DNA of 64,000 nt from Mucilaginibacter sp. UR6-1 (lineage in GTDB: Bacteria; Bacteroidota; Bacteroidia; Sphingobacteriales; Sphingobacteriaceae): positions 868,001-932,000 of the forward strand of contig NZ_JAJIWP010000003.1 of NCBI RefSeq assembly GCF_020880975.1. Direction: 5' to 3'. A program made the translations under genes and the position numbers. Below the pieces are notes generated by a model. The model made no database searches and was not told where the DNA came from. It saw nothing but the letters and a program-made list of their open reading frames with translations. Of the stretch, positions 8,437 through 16,069 are shown piece after piece; position 1 is the first letter of the stretch, and every line of letters starts with the position of its first letter.

Positions 8437-10962
8437 CTACTGTACCACTTTAACTGTACGGCCGCCACGGCCTTCGGCATTAAACACGCGCAGGTTTAGT
8501 TGTGGCGAGTAGTTAAGGCTATCCGTAATTACGCTGCTGTTGGCATCGGGCTCGGTACCATCGGTGGTATAACGGATAGTAAAGCCCGGTAGTTGTACAT
8601 TAGCTTTAACCAGGCCATTCTCAATAACAAAGCCCGGTGTAGGTATGCGGTACTCAAAGCCACCTGCGTAATGATCAAGCTTTGGCAATTCGGTTTTAGC
8701 GATCTTGTTGGCAAATGCCGCCCAGGCCTGGTTGTACAGGGCTTCGCTTTTGGCTATCTCGGGCTCGGTTGCCCACTGCGGGTCAGGTGCCCAGGCACGT
8801 TCGGCCACGCCCAATAATTTAGGCAGCAGCAGGTACTCGTGTTTCTGTGTCGAAGTAATCACCTCAGCCCAAAGCGGAGACTGTATACCTACAATATTAC
8901 GTTTACCGGCATCGGTTAGCGACTCCTTCCCATCAAAATACCCGGCTTTGAGCGGCTGTCCCTGTTCGTTTTCCTTTTGATTTTTGTAATAGTTGTACGG
9001 GATGAACGAGAATGGCTTATTCACATCAACATAACCGCCCCAATACTGGCCGCGCTCGTAAAAGCTGGTATTATAAGCCAGATCAAGGTACATATTGGTA
9101 ACATTAGTAAGCACTACTTTGTAACCCGCGTTGGCCAGTTTGTAAGCCAGATCCTCATTGCCGGCAAGGTTGTTCCAAACATCGGTATGGAAATTTTCGT
9201 TAGCAAAGCGGGGATCTGTCACCAGGCGTTTACGGCCATTAACCACACCGCTGGTAAGCCCTATCTCTTCCCAACCCGACAAATAGAGGCCTTTGCTTTT
9301 CAGCATTGTATTTAGCTTGCCGAAGTAGTAGTACCAAACATCAGAAGTGTTCTTGATGCTCGAATCCCTCTTCATCAGGTCGGCAATAACCGGAGATTTC
9401 TCCCAAACACCAGCGGGCACCTCATCACCACCAAAGTGGATGGTTTGCAGCGGCGCACCGGCTTCTTTATACATAGCTATCAGTTCGTCGGTCACCTTTT
9501 CCAAAAATGCGTAGGCCGATGGCTGGCCCGCGTTAAGTACGTTATCACTAAAACCCTGTACCGAACGGTAGGCTGATTTATCGTTAATATCACGCAGCAG
9601 GTACTGCTCGGCCTCGGCTTTTTTGCCAAGTTTCATAAAACGATCGTAACGGGCGTTCATGGCCTTTATGGCGGCACGTGCATGGCCGGGTGTTTCAATT
9701 TCGGGTATAACCTTTATATGGCGATCATTAGCATAACGCAGTATCTCTATATATTCCTGCTTGCTGTAGTAGCCGCTGCCAGCCTGGTTGGTAGTGTCTG
9801 GGCCTGAGCCATAGGCAGGGTTTATGCTTTTTAACTCATTGCTGCTGTGCCCGCGGGTTGAACCGGTAGAGGTAAGCTCCGGCAGTCCGGGTATTTCAAT
9901 TCGCCAGCCTTCATCATCCGTAATATGCATGTGCAGCACATTAAATTTGTATAATGATAAAAGGTCGATAACCTTTAACACGTGCGATTTTGGCAAAAAG
10001 TTACGCGCCACATCCATCATAAAGGCGCGGTGCTCAAAGCGCGGCGCATCGGTAATGCTGATGCAGGGTATATCAAAATTCTTTTGCGTACCTGCCCAGG
10101 CCGTAGCCGGTAACAGGTTTTTTAGCGATTGCAAACCATAAAATATACCAGAGCCATTGGTGGCTGTGATAGTTATACGGCCGGGCGCAACCTGCAACTG
10201 ATAACCCTCGGGGCCGTTGTTGCCACCTTTTTGCAGTACTATAACATTGTATTTTTCGGTAAAACCGGTTTGCGGCTTGCTGCCAAATACCTTGGCCAAT
10301 TCATCCTTAAAATAAGTGGCTTCCTTGATAAAGGCCGGGTCGTTAATAATTTTAACCTGTGGGGTTAGCTTAAAATTACCGGCAGTGCGCTTATAAGTAA
10401 CCGGCGTAGGCAACACCGGCGACAAATTAGCCGCAGGTATATCAGTAATTAGCTGGTTTTGGCTATAAATCTTTTCGGCCAGGGCCTTTTCACTCTTGTC
10501 AACATTTACCTGGTTGGTAATATTGGTAAGCAGGGGGTAGCCCTTCTCCGGTTCGCTGTCAAAAACAATATAAAACCCTTTCGGAAAATCGGTAATATCC
10601 TTTACGTGGCTTTGCAGTACACTTGATGATATGGAATCCCCGGTGGCTACGCTTTTAAAACCATTGCCGGGGTAGAGTATAAAAAGGTCGCCGTTAACAC
10701 GGTCAACAAGCAGGTTTTTGTCAAGCCCGCCGCTGCGGGTAGTAGTGGCGTTAAAATAAATTTTCCAGCCTTTTGCAGGTACAGGTTTAGCACCTTTATT
10801 AACCAGGGTTACCTTAGCCCTGGCTTGGGTAGTGTTGGCATAAGGATTTTCAACAATTTGCCAGGTAAGCCTTACATCGGCGGCATTAAATGGGTTTTTG
10901 CTTTGCGCCACTACCGTGGCGGCTATCATCACGAGTAAAAATACTAAAACCGGTTTTCTCAT
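8437..10962 (-). CDS. GH20 beta-N-acetylhexosaminidase (chitobiase type), exported
   Basis: Cleaves terminal beta-linked GlcNAc (or GalNAc) from glycans, chitin fragments or glycoconjugates by substrate-assisted catalysis. I choose the ATG at 10962 because it begins a clean signal peptide (MRKPVLVFLLVMIAATVVAQ); an upstream in-frame ATG at 11022 would place 20 residues before it. Domain order in the 841-residue protein: N-terminal chitobiase carbohydrate-binding-like domain (25-160), GH20b domain (180-300), TIM-barrel GH20 domain (305-680) with HMHITDDEGWRIEI and the catalytic Asp513-Glu514 pair in HFGGDEVPAGVW, and a C-terminal chitobiase Ig-like domain (775-841). This is the complete chitobiase architecture. 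It lies 110 bases downstream of the GlcNAc kinase on the same strand, so its product sugar feeds that kinase. Confidence 0.95.
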   Translation of the reverse strand: MRKPVLVFLLVMIAATVVAQSKNPFNAADVRLTWQIVENPYANTTQARAKVTLVNKGAKPVPAKGWKIYFNATTTRSGGLDKNLLVDRVNGDLFILYPGNGFKSVATGDSISSSVLQSHVKDITDFPKGFYIVFDSEPEKGYPLLTNITNQVNVDKSEKALAEKIYSQNQLITDIPAANLSPVLPTPVTYKRTAGNFKLTPQVKIINDPAFIKEATYFKDELAKVFGSKPQTGFTEKYNVIVLQKGGNNGPEGYQLQVAPGRITITATNGSGIFYGLQSLKNLLPATAWAGTQKNFDIPCISITDAPRFEHRAFMMDVARNFLPKSHVLKVIDLLSLYKFNVLHMHITDDEGWRIEIPGLPELTSTGSTRGHSSNELKSINPAYGSGPDTTNQAGSGYYSKQEYIEILRYANDRHIKVIPEIETPGHARAAIKAMNARYDRFMKLGKKAEAEQYLLRDINDKSAYRSVQGFSDNVLNAGQPSAYAFLEKVTDELIAMYKEAGAPLQTIHFGGDEVPAGVWEKSPVIADLMKRDSSIKNTSDVWYYYFGKLNTMLKSKGLYLSGWEEIGLTSGVVNGRKRLVTDPRFANENFHTDVWNNLAGNEDLAYKLANAGYKVVLTNVTNMYLDLAYNTSFYERGQYWGGYVDVNKPFSFIPYNYYKNQKENEQGQPLKAGYFDGKESLTDAGKRNIVGIQSPLWAEVITSTQKHEYLLLPKLLGVAERAWAPDPQWATEPEIAKSEALYNQAWAAFANKIAKTELPKLDHYAGGFEYRIPTPGFVIENGLVKANVQLPGFTIRYTTDGTEPDANSSVITDSLNYSPQLNLRVFNAEGRGGRTVKVVQ

Positions 10963-10975
10963 AAATATATATTTA

Positions 10976-10991
10976 GGGGATACATATCCCC
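10976..10991. promoter_or_regulatory. Short inverted repeat upstream of the GH20 start
   Basis: GGGGATA, a 2-base spacer, then TATCCCC, ending 14 bases before the GH20 ATG on the minus strand. It could be an operator or a small leader hairpin; nothing else in the 110-base gap to the kinase gene stands out. Confidence 0.3.
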
Positions 10992-11072
10992 TGGTTATAC
11001 GCGTAAATATATGCAGTCGCAAAAAACCTGCCGATAAAAATAAAAAAAGCTGCTATGCCGTAATACCCAAGC

Positions 11073-11939
11073 TTAATTCACATCACCCAAAGGCTGCACG
11101 GTTGCTTTGGCATGGTAGTTTATCAAACCTTCAATAGGTGCTTTTATAATATTACCTGTACGCATACCATAGTTTTTAGCAACGTCAGTCAATATTGCCG
11201 AAAACATATAGCCTATTGATCCGACACAATTTAGCGAGTATAGTTTAAAATCAGGGTATAATGAGATCATATTCTCAAAGCAATCGGTAAATGCTTTCCT
11301 GATGATCCCGGCTATGTAAGGATGTTCCATGCGCGGTGCCATAAAACGTACAAAGCTTGCGCAAAACCTGTTGGGCAGGGGTTTTGAGTGGGCGTGTTCC
11401 ACAACATCATCAGGTGTAAGGCCGTACTCGTTCCAAAATTCCACCCGCAGGTCTTCAGGCAATTGGCCGCGGCCGTAGCGTACCAGCAATTGTTTGCCAA
11501 TGTAGGCACCGCTGCCTTCATCGCCCAGCATAAAGCCTAATGAATCAATTTGATGGGTAATAGTTTTGCCATCAAAAATACAGCTATTGGCTCCTGTACC
11601 TAAAATGGCTACAAAACCGGTGTCATTACCCAGTACGGCCCGTGCGGCTGCCAGCAAATCATGCTGAACTTCAATGTGCGCATGGGTAAATACACGGCCA
11701 AGCGCGGTTTCCAATATATGGTTCTTATCACCGCTGCACCCCGCTCCGTAAAAATATACTTCGCTTACCCTGGTGCTATCAACAGTTGCAGGTAGTTTTG
11801 ATAATATGGTGCTGTATATGTACTCGGCATCAACATAGTAAGGGTTAAAACCCTCGGTATCAAAATAAGTGATGGAGTTGTTGTCGCCCAACAGGCACCA
11901 GTCGGTTTTTGTAGAGCCACTGTCTGCAATAAGTTTCAT
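11073..11939 (-). CDS. N-acetylglucosamine kinase of the BadF/BadG ATPase family
   Basis: Cytoplasmic ASKHA-fold kinase that would phosphorylate GlcNAc at C6. The phosphate-1 motif DSGSTKTDWCLLG is at residues 6-18, the phosphate-2 motif region GFVAILGTGANSCIF near residue 109, and GFMLGDEGSGAYIGKQLL near residue 140; together they are diagnostic of the eukaryote-like GlcNAc kinase/BadF group. At 288 residues it has the usual length for the Bacteroidota version. Upstream of GH20 in a probable two-gene operon and divergent from a ROK regulator and the NagB fusion, so hexosaminidase, kinase, deaminase and regulator form one GlcNAc regulon. Substrate is inferred from family and context; glucosamine kinase activity is the main alternative. 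Confidence 0.85.
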   Translation of the reverse strand: MKLIADSGSTKTDWCLLGDNNSITYFDTEGFNPYYVDAEYIYSTILSKLPATVDSTRVSEVYFYGAGCSGDKNHILETALGRVFTHAHIEVQHDLLAAARAVLGNDTGFVAILGTGANSCIFDGKTITHQIDSLGFMLGDEGSGAYIGKQLLVRYGRGQLPEDLRVEFWNEYGLTPDDVVEHAHSKPLPNRFCASFVRFMAPRMEHPYIAGIIRKAFTDCFENMISLYPDFKLYSLNCVGSIGYMFSAILTDVAKNYGMRTGNIIKAPIEGLINYHAKATVQPLGDVN

Positions 11940-12290
11940 TTTAATGATCTGTTTAAAAGTTGCAACCTGCCCATGCCGAAAAATTAATTACGGCAAAGCT
12001 TATATCCTACTACACATTATTCTTTTAGATGGGGAACAGCTTTAAGTTTATTGTAGTCAGTTAAATCAAAACTAATAAAAAGGACGATAAACTTTAAAAA
12101 AAAATTAAAAAGATTTTTGGGTTTTATAAATTTTGATAAGTAGTTACTAAAAAATGTAACGCCTGTATGTATATTAGCGTCATATATATTAACTTATATT
12201 GTTGTAATTGTAAGCATAAGGCGTTACAATATTATAAGATTGTAATTTTAGCAGGCTACAACCGTTTTGTATTGAGAATTTTAAACCTTT
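11940..12290. promoter_or_regulatory. Divergent control region of the GlcNAc locus
   Basis: A 351-base A/T-rich region between the kinase (minus) and the ROK regulator (plus). CAAAACTA at 12067-12074 reads TAGTTTTG on the minus strand, a good -7 box for the kinase operon. For the plus strand, TATATTAG (12170-12177) and TAATTTTA (12243-12250) are candidate -7 boxes. A perfect 10-bp inverted repeat (12155-12164 and 12219-12228) lies among them. No RNA gene or reading frame was seen. Confidence 0.6.
12155..12228. promoter_or_regulatory. Candidate paired operator for the ROK regulator
   Basis: TGTAACGCCT at 12155-12164 and its exact reverse complement AGGCGTTACA at 12219-12228, centre to centre 64 bases (about six helical turns). 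Two half-sites on the same helical face are what a dimeric or tetrameric repressor using DNA looping would need. The assignment to the adjacent ROK protein is inference from position. Confidence 0.5.
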
Positions 12291-13508
12291 ATGTTTAACG
12301 CCAACAAAAAAACCGCTAAGCTTTATGCCGAGATAATACAGCAATTGTATTATGGCGAGCAATTATCAAGCGCCGAGCTTAGCGCGCGTATTGATAAAAG
12401 TATTCCATTGGTTACCAAAGCGGTTAACCACCTTATAGAGGCGGGTTTCGTGGTTGAGCAGGGTTATGCCCCGTCAAGCGGCGGGCGCAGGCCGTTAATG
12501 TACTCGGTACGGCATAACAGGTTGTACATTGTAACCGTGGCTATGGATCAGCTATCAACCCGTATAGGTATTGTTGACCTGCTGAACAACTTTGTTTCGC
12601 CGATAGAGATCATCAGCCTTAAACTAAAGGATAATGCGCAGGCGCTGGATTCACTGGTAGATATTATCAGCAAGCACGTTGAACAATCGGGCGTTGATAA
12701 AGAGAAGATAATTGGGGTAGGTATAGGTATGCCGGGATTTGTGAATGTTAATGAAGGTATAAACTACACATACCTTGATGCAGGCAAAAAAACGCTTACC
12801 GAATACCTGTCAGATAAGGTTGAACTGCCGGTTTATATCGATAACGATTCGAGCCTGATCGCTTTATCTGAACTTAAGTTCGGCATAGCCAAATCAATAA
12901 AGGATGTTATGGTGATCAACATAGGCTGGGGTATAGGCCTTGGCATGATCATTAACGGGCAGATATTCAGGGGAGAGAATGGTTTTGCGGGTGAGTTTAG
13001 CCATATACCCATTGCCGAAGAAGGTGCATTATGTGCCTGCGGTAAACAGGGTTGCCTTGAGGCCGAAGCATCACTGATGGCCGTTGCCCAAAAAGCCATT
13101 GAAGGGGTGGAGAGCGGGCAAAAATCAAGCCTGCAACAATATATTACCGACGATCACTCAAATCTGGCCGTAGGCAATGCCCTGATGGATGCCGCCAACA
13201 AAGGCGATCAGTACGCCATTGAACTCCTGTCTGACGCGGCTTATAAGATAGGCCGTGCGCTTTCCATATTGATACATATACTCAACCCTAAGGCCATTGT
13301 GCTAAGCGGCCGCGGTGTAAAGGTGGGCAAACTGTTACTGGCACCCATACAACAAGCACTTAATAAATATTGCATACCAAGGTTGGCGCAGGGTACCGAA
13401 CTTTTTATCTCTGACATTGGCTTTGATGCCGAACTGATAGGTGCTGCCATACTGGTGATGGAGAGTTTTAACAAGGTGCACGAAGCAAGCGCCAAAGCAT
13501 CCGCATAA
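12291..13508 (+). CDS. ROK-family transcriptional regulator (NagC/Mlc-like)
   Basis: Sugar-responsive repressor. Residues 1-75 form a winged helix-turn-helix (LSSAELSARIDKSIPLVTKAVNHLIEAG, then the SSGGRRPLMYSV wing typical of NagC and XylR). Residues 80-405 form the ROK sugar-kinase-like domain with GVGIGMPGFVN, an IDNDSS segment carrying the conserved Asp, and the zinc motif CACGKQGCLEAEAS near residue 245. The ROK fold would bind a GlcNAc-derived ligand and release DNA. Divergent from the kinase-GH20 operon and 154 bases upstream of the NagB fusion, so it is well placed to control both. A paired inverted repeat (12155-12228) upstream is its best candidate operator. Residual kinase activity cannot be excluded but is unlikely with an intact DNA-binding domain. 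Confidence 0.9.
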   Translation: MFNANKKTAKLYAEIIQQLYYGEQLSSAELSARIDKSIPLVTKAVNHLIEAGFVVEQGYAPSSGGRRPLMYSVRHNRLYIVTVAMDQLSTRIGIVDLLNNFVSPIEIISLKLKDNAQALDSLVDIISKHVEQSGVDKEKIIGVGIGMPGFVNVNEGINYTYLDAGKKTLTEYLSDKVELPVYIDNDSSLIALSELKFGIAKSIKDVMVINIGWGIGLGMIINGQIFRGENGFAGEFSHIPIAEEGALCACGKQGCLEAEASLMAVAQKAIEGVESGQKSSLQQYITDDHSNLAVGNALMDAANKGDQYAIELLSDAAYKIGRALSILIHILNPKAIVLSGRGVKVGKLLLAPIQQALNKYCIPRLAQGTELFISDIGFDAELIGAAILVMESFNKVHEASAKASA

Positions 13509-13619
13509 AAATAATATTACTGAAACATAGTATAAATTACTGCGTTTAAGGAGATAATCATCGTTTGGATACTTTGTAAAAAATTTAATAAGTTTTATTT
13601 CATATTTAAAAAATATAAG

Positions 13620-13627
13620 TAAGTTTG
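13620..13627 (+). promoter_or_regulatory. Candidate -7 box for the NagB/PIG-L gene
   Basis: TAAGTTTG matches TAnnTTTG exactly, 35 bases before the ATG at 13663. No clear TTTG lies 19-21 bases upstream, so the site may depend on an activator. The rest of the 154-base gap after the ROK gene is A/T-rich with no other structure noticed. Confidence 0.4.
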
Positions 13628-13662
13628 TTTAATTTGTAGAGTACCAAACAACAACCCAATAT

Positions 13663-15582
13663 ATGTCACGACTCAATCTGCTTGAAGAAACCCGTTACGA
13701 AAAACTCCCGGTTACGGTATTTCCTGATTCAACAGCCGCCTCAAATAGTGTTGCCGCGCGCATAGCCGCACTGATACGCGACAAACAAAGCCGTGGTGAA
13801 ACCACCGTTTTAGGTTTGGCAACAGGTGCTACTCCGGTAAAGGTTTATAAAGAACTGATACGCCTGCACAAAGAGGAGGGATTGAGCTTTAAGAGCGTAG
13901 TGACCTTTAACCTTGACGAGTACTTTCCGATGCAGCCTGATGCCGAACAGAGCTATGTTACTTTTATGAAGCAGCAACTGTTTGATCATATTGACATTGA
14001 CCCGGCTAACATACACATACCTGACGGTACTTTGGCCGAAGAGGATGTAGCGCAATTTTGCATCAATTACGAACAAAAAATAAATTCATACGGCGGGCTC
14101 GACCTGCAAATACTGGGTATCGGCCGTACCGGTCACATCGGTTTTAATGAGCCGGGCTCGGCCCCAAATTCAGGTACCCGTTTGGTAACCTTAGATGATT
14201 TGACCCGCCGCGATGCATCGCGTGATTTTGGTGGTAAAGAGAACGTACCTACCAAAGCCATCACCATGGGGGTGGGTACTATATTTAAAGCCCGCGAGAT
14301 CATTTTGATGGCCTGGAACCTTAAAAAAGCCAGCATCATTAAAAAAGCGGTTGAAGGTACGGTATCAGCCGAAGTACCGGCTACTTATCTGCAACTGTCT
14401 GACAAGGTGGAGTTTATCCTTGATCAGGATGCTGCTGCCGAGCTTACCCGTTTTGATACACCTTGGCTGGTTCGCGATTGTGTTTGGGATATACAACTGA
14501 TAAAGAAAGCCGTGGTTTGGCTTTCAAAAACTACCGGCAAGCCTATATTAAAGCTTACCGAAGAAGATTACAACAACAATGGTATGGCGCAACTGGCTAC
14601 CGAAAAAGGGCCGGTTTACAACATCAACATTGATATATTTAACAAGCTGCAGCATACCATTACCGGCTGGCCGGGTGGTAAGCCTAATGCTGACGACAGC
14701 CAGCGCCCTGAACGTAAGGACCCGGCTAAAAAGCGCTCTATCATATTCTCTCCGCACCCGGATGATGATGTGATCTCGATGGGCGGTACCTTCATTCGCC
14801 TGGCCGACCAGGGGCATGAGGTACACGTAGCTTACCAAACATCAGGCAATACCGCCGTTTGGGATGATGATGTGCTGCGTTTTATGGAGTTTGCCATTGA
14901 TTTTAACAAAGCGCAAGGACTTGATACCGCTTCGCTTGAAAATACTTATAAAGTAAGTCGCGAATTTATAGGCAAAAAGCTGCCAAATCAGCCCGATCAG
15001 TTAGCTATACGTGAGGTTAAAGGCCTTATCCGTAAGGGCGAAGCTATTGCTGGTGCAAGGTTCGCGGGCTTACCTGACGAGAATATACACTTCCAAAACC
15101 TGCCGTTTTACGACAGGCAGAAAACTAACAGCAATGTAAGTTTTGAGGATGATATACAACAAACCATTGAGTTATTACGTAAAGTAAAACCACAACAGGT
15201 ATTTGCCGCCGGCGATTTTGCCGACCCGCATGGTACACACAAAGTTTGCTTTGATGTTATTTTGGCCGCCTTACAGCGCCTTAAAGGCACCGAAGCATGG
15301 GTTGATGATTGCTGGTTGTGGTTATACCGCGGCGCATGGCACGAGTTTGAGATACATGAGATACAAATGGCTGTTCCGCTTTCGCCGCAGGAGGTGATGC
15401 GCAAACGTTTGGCCATTTTCAAACACCAGTCGCAAAAGGATCTGCCAGTATTTCCGGGTGATGATGCACGCGAGTTTTGGGTACGTGCCGAGCAGCGCAC
15501 CGCCGAAACCGCCCGCGCTTACGATGAACTTGGCCTTGCCGAGTACGAAGCTATTGAGGCCTTTGTACGCTGGGATTTTTAA
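13663..15582 (+). CDS. nagB: Glucosamine-6-phosphate deaminase fused to a PIG-L (LmbE) deacetylase domain
   Basis: The N-terminal half (about residues 15-275) is NagB, which converts glucosamine-6-phosphate to fructose-6-phosphate and ammonia: LGLATGATPVKVYKEL, FNLDEYFP with the enolisation Asp85, and GIGRTGHIGFNEPGS with His158 and Glu163. The position of the E. coli ring-opening Asp141 is Thr156 here. The C-terminal half (about 355-630) is a PIG-L/LmbE zinc-dependent N-deacetylase: PHPDDD (His365, Asp367, Asp368) and DPHGTH (His523, His526) are the expected metal and base positions. The single 639-residue chain could therefore deacetylate GlcNAc-6-phosphate and deaminate the product, replacing a separate NagA, none of which is present in this window. 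That second activity is inference; fused proteins of this length are known in Bacteroidota. Preceded by the ROK regulator. Confidence 0.9.
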   Translation: MSRLNLLEETRYEKLPVTVFPDSTAASNSVAARIAALIRDKQSRGETTVLGLATGATPVKVYKELIRLHKEEGLSFKSVVTFNLDEYFPMQPDAEQSYVTFMKQQLFDHIDIDPANIHIPDGTLAEEDVAQFCINYEQKINSYGGLDLQILGIGRTGHIGFNEPGSAPNSGTRLVTLDDLTRRDASRDFGGKENVPTKAITMGVGTIFKAREIILMAWNLKKASIIKKAVEGTVSAEVPATYLQLSDKVEFILDQDAAAELTRFDTPWLVRDCVWDIQLIKKAVVWLSKTTGKPILKLTEEDYNNNGMAQLATEKGPVYNINIDIFNKLQHTITGWPGGKPNADDSQRPERKDPAKKRSIIFSPHPDDDVISMGGTFIRLADQGHEVHVAYQTSGNTAVWDDDVLRFMEFAIDFNKAQGLDTASLENTYKVSREFIGKKLPNQPDQLAIREVKGLIRKGEAIAGARFAGLPDENIHFQNLPFYDRQKTNSNVSFEDDIQQTIELLRKVKPQQVFAAGDFADPHGTHKVCFDVILAALQRLKGTEAWVDDCWLWLYRGAWHEFEIHEIQMAVPLSPQEVMRKRLAIFKHQSQKDLPVFPGDDAREFWVRAEQRTAETARAYDELGLAEYEAIEAFVRWDF

Positions 15583-15618
15583 AAGAGCTTTTTTTAGTTA
15601 AGGGGTTAATTAAAAAAG

Positions 15619-15662
15619 AAGCCTGGTGTTCCGCTTAATTGCAGAACCCAGGCTTAATTGTT
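15619..15662 (+). terminator. Terminator after the NagB fusion
   Basis: AAGCCTGG-TGTTC pairs with GAAC-CCAGGCTT (15619-15655; 8-bp outer stem plus inner pairing), followed by AATTGTTTT. It lies 36 bases after the stop codon. Confidence 0.8.
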
Positions 15663-15664
15663 TT

Positions 15665-15698
15665 ACCTCACCCCGGCCCTCTCCTAAAGGAGAGGGAG
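15665..15698. repeat. GC-rich hairpin repeat, family D
   Basis: CCTCACCCCGGCCCTCTCC followed by TAAAGGAGAGGG forms a hairpin; a related copy in the opposite orientation is at 26188-26221 (CCTCTCCTTCAGGAGAGGGG then CTGGGTGAGG). Located at a convergent junction. Confidence 0.7.
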
Positions 15699-15747
15699 TT
15701 AAATTATCGAGCGGTAGCGAAAGATCATTACACAGGTATTAACAAAT

Positions 15748-15783
15748 CGACAGATTCCTCCTCATACCTCGTTCGGAATGACA
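15748..15783 (-). repeat. Dispersed 36-base repeat, family B (copy 1)
   Basis: On the minus strand this reads TGTCATTCCGAACGAGG then TATGAGGAGGAATCTGTCG. It differs by one base from the copies at 25825-25860 and 25931-25966 and by two from the copy at 26035-26070. Confidence 0.85.
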
Positions 15784-15876
15784 AATTGATTGTTAATCAA
15801 AAGCACAAACCGTAAATAACCTTTTATACCGGCATCAGGAATGCCCGGAGCAGCACAAGTCTTGCCAAAGCACACC

Positions 15877-15946
15877 CTTTCACCGGGCAGGGCGTAGCCG
15901 GCGATTTTTGTTTCTTTTGATCGCTCAAAAGAAATTGAGGACAGGT
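15877..15946 (-). repeat. 70-base dispersed repeat, family A (copy 1)
   Basis: On the minus strand it begins ACCTGTCCTCAATTTC and ends GCCCGGTGAAAG; an equal-length, clearly homologous copy stands at 25730-25799 on the plus strand. Both contain a CTTTTG-GCGA-CAAAAG hairpin. The remaining unassigned DNA of the 15663-16001 gap shows no reading frame. Confidence 0.8.
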
Positions 15947-16001
15947 AATAAAGCAGTTTTGCGTTTTTTATAGTCTAATGGCTATTTTAGATATATTGAT
16001 A

Positions 16002-16037
16002 GCAACAAAAACGCCATAGCGAAGTTCGCTATGGCGT
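16002..16037 (-). terminator. Terminator of the metal efflux operon
   Basis: Perfect 11-bp stem ACGCCATAGCG (16011-16021) with CGCTATGGCGT (16027-16037), loop of 5; on the minus strand it is followed by TTTTTGTTGC. It lies 33 bases past the stop codon of the czcA-type gene. Confidence 0.88.
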
Positions 16038-16069
16038 GGGGTATTTTGCTGATTACCGGCGCTAATTTA

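Noticed and set aside
10963..11022. Longer GH20 start at 11022
   Set aside because: The 20 extra residues have no role and would precede a well-formed signal peptide.
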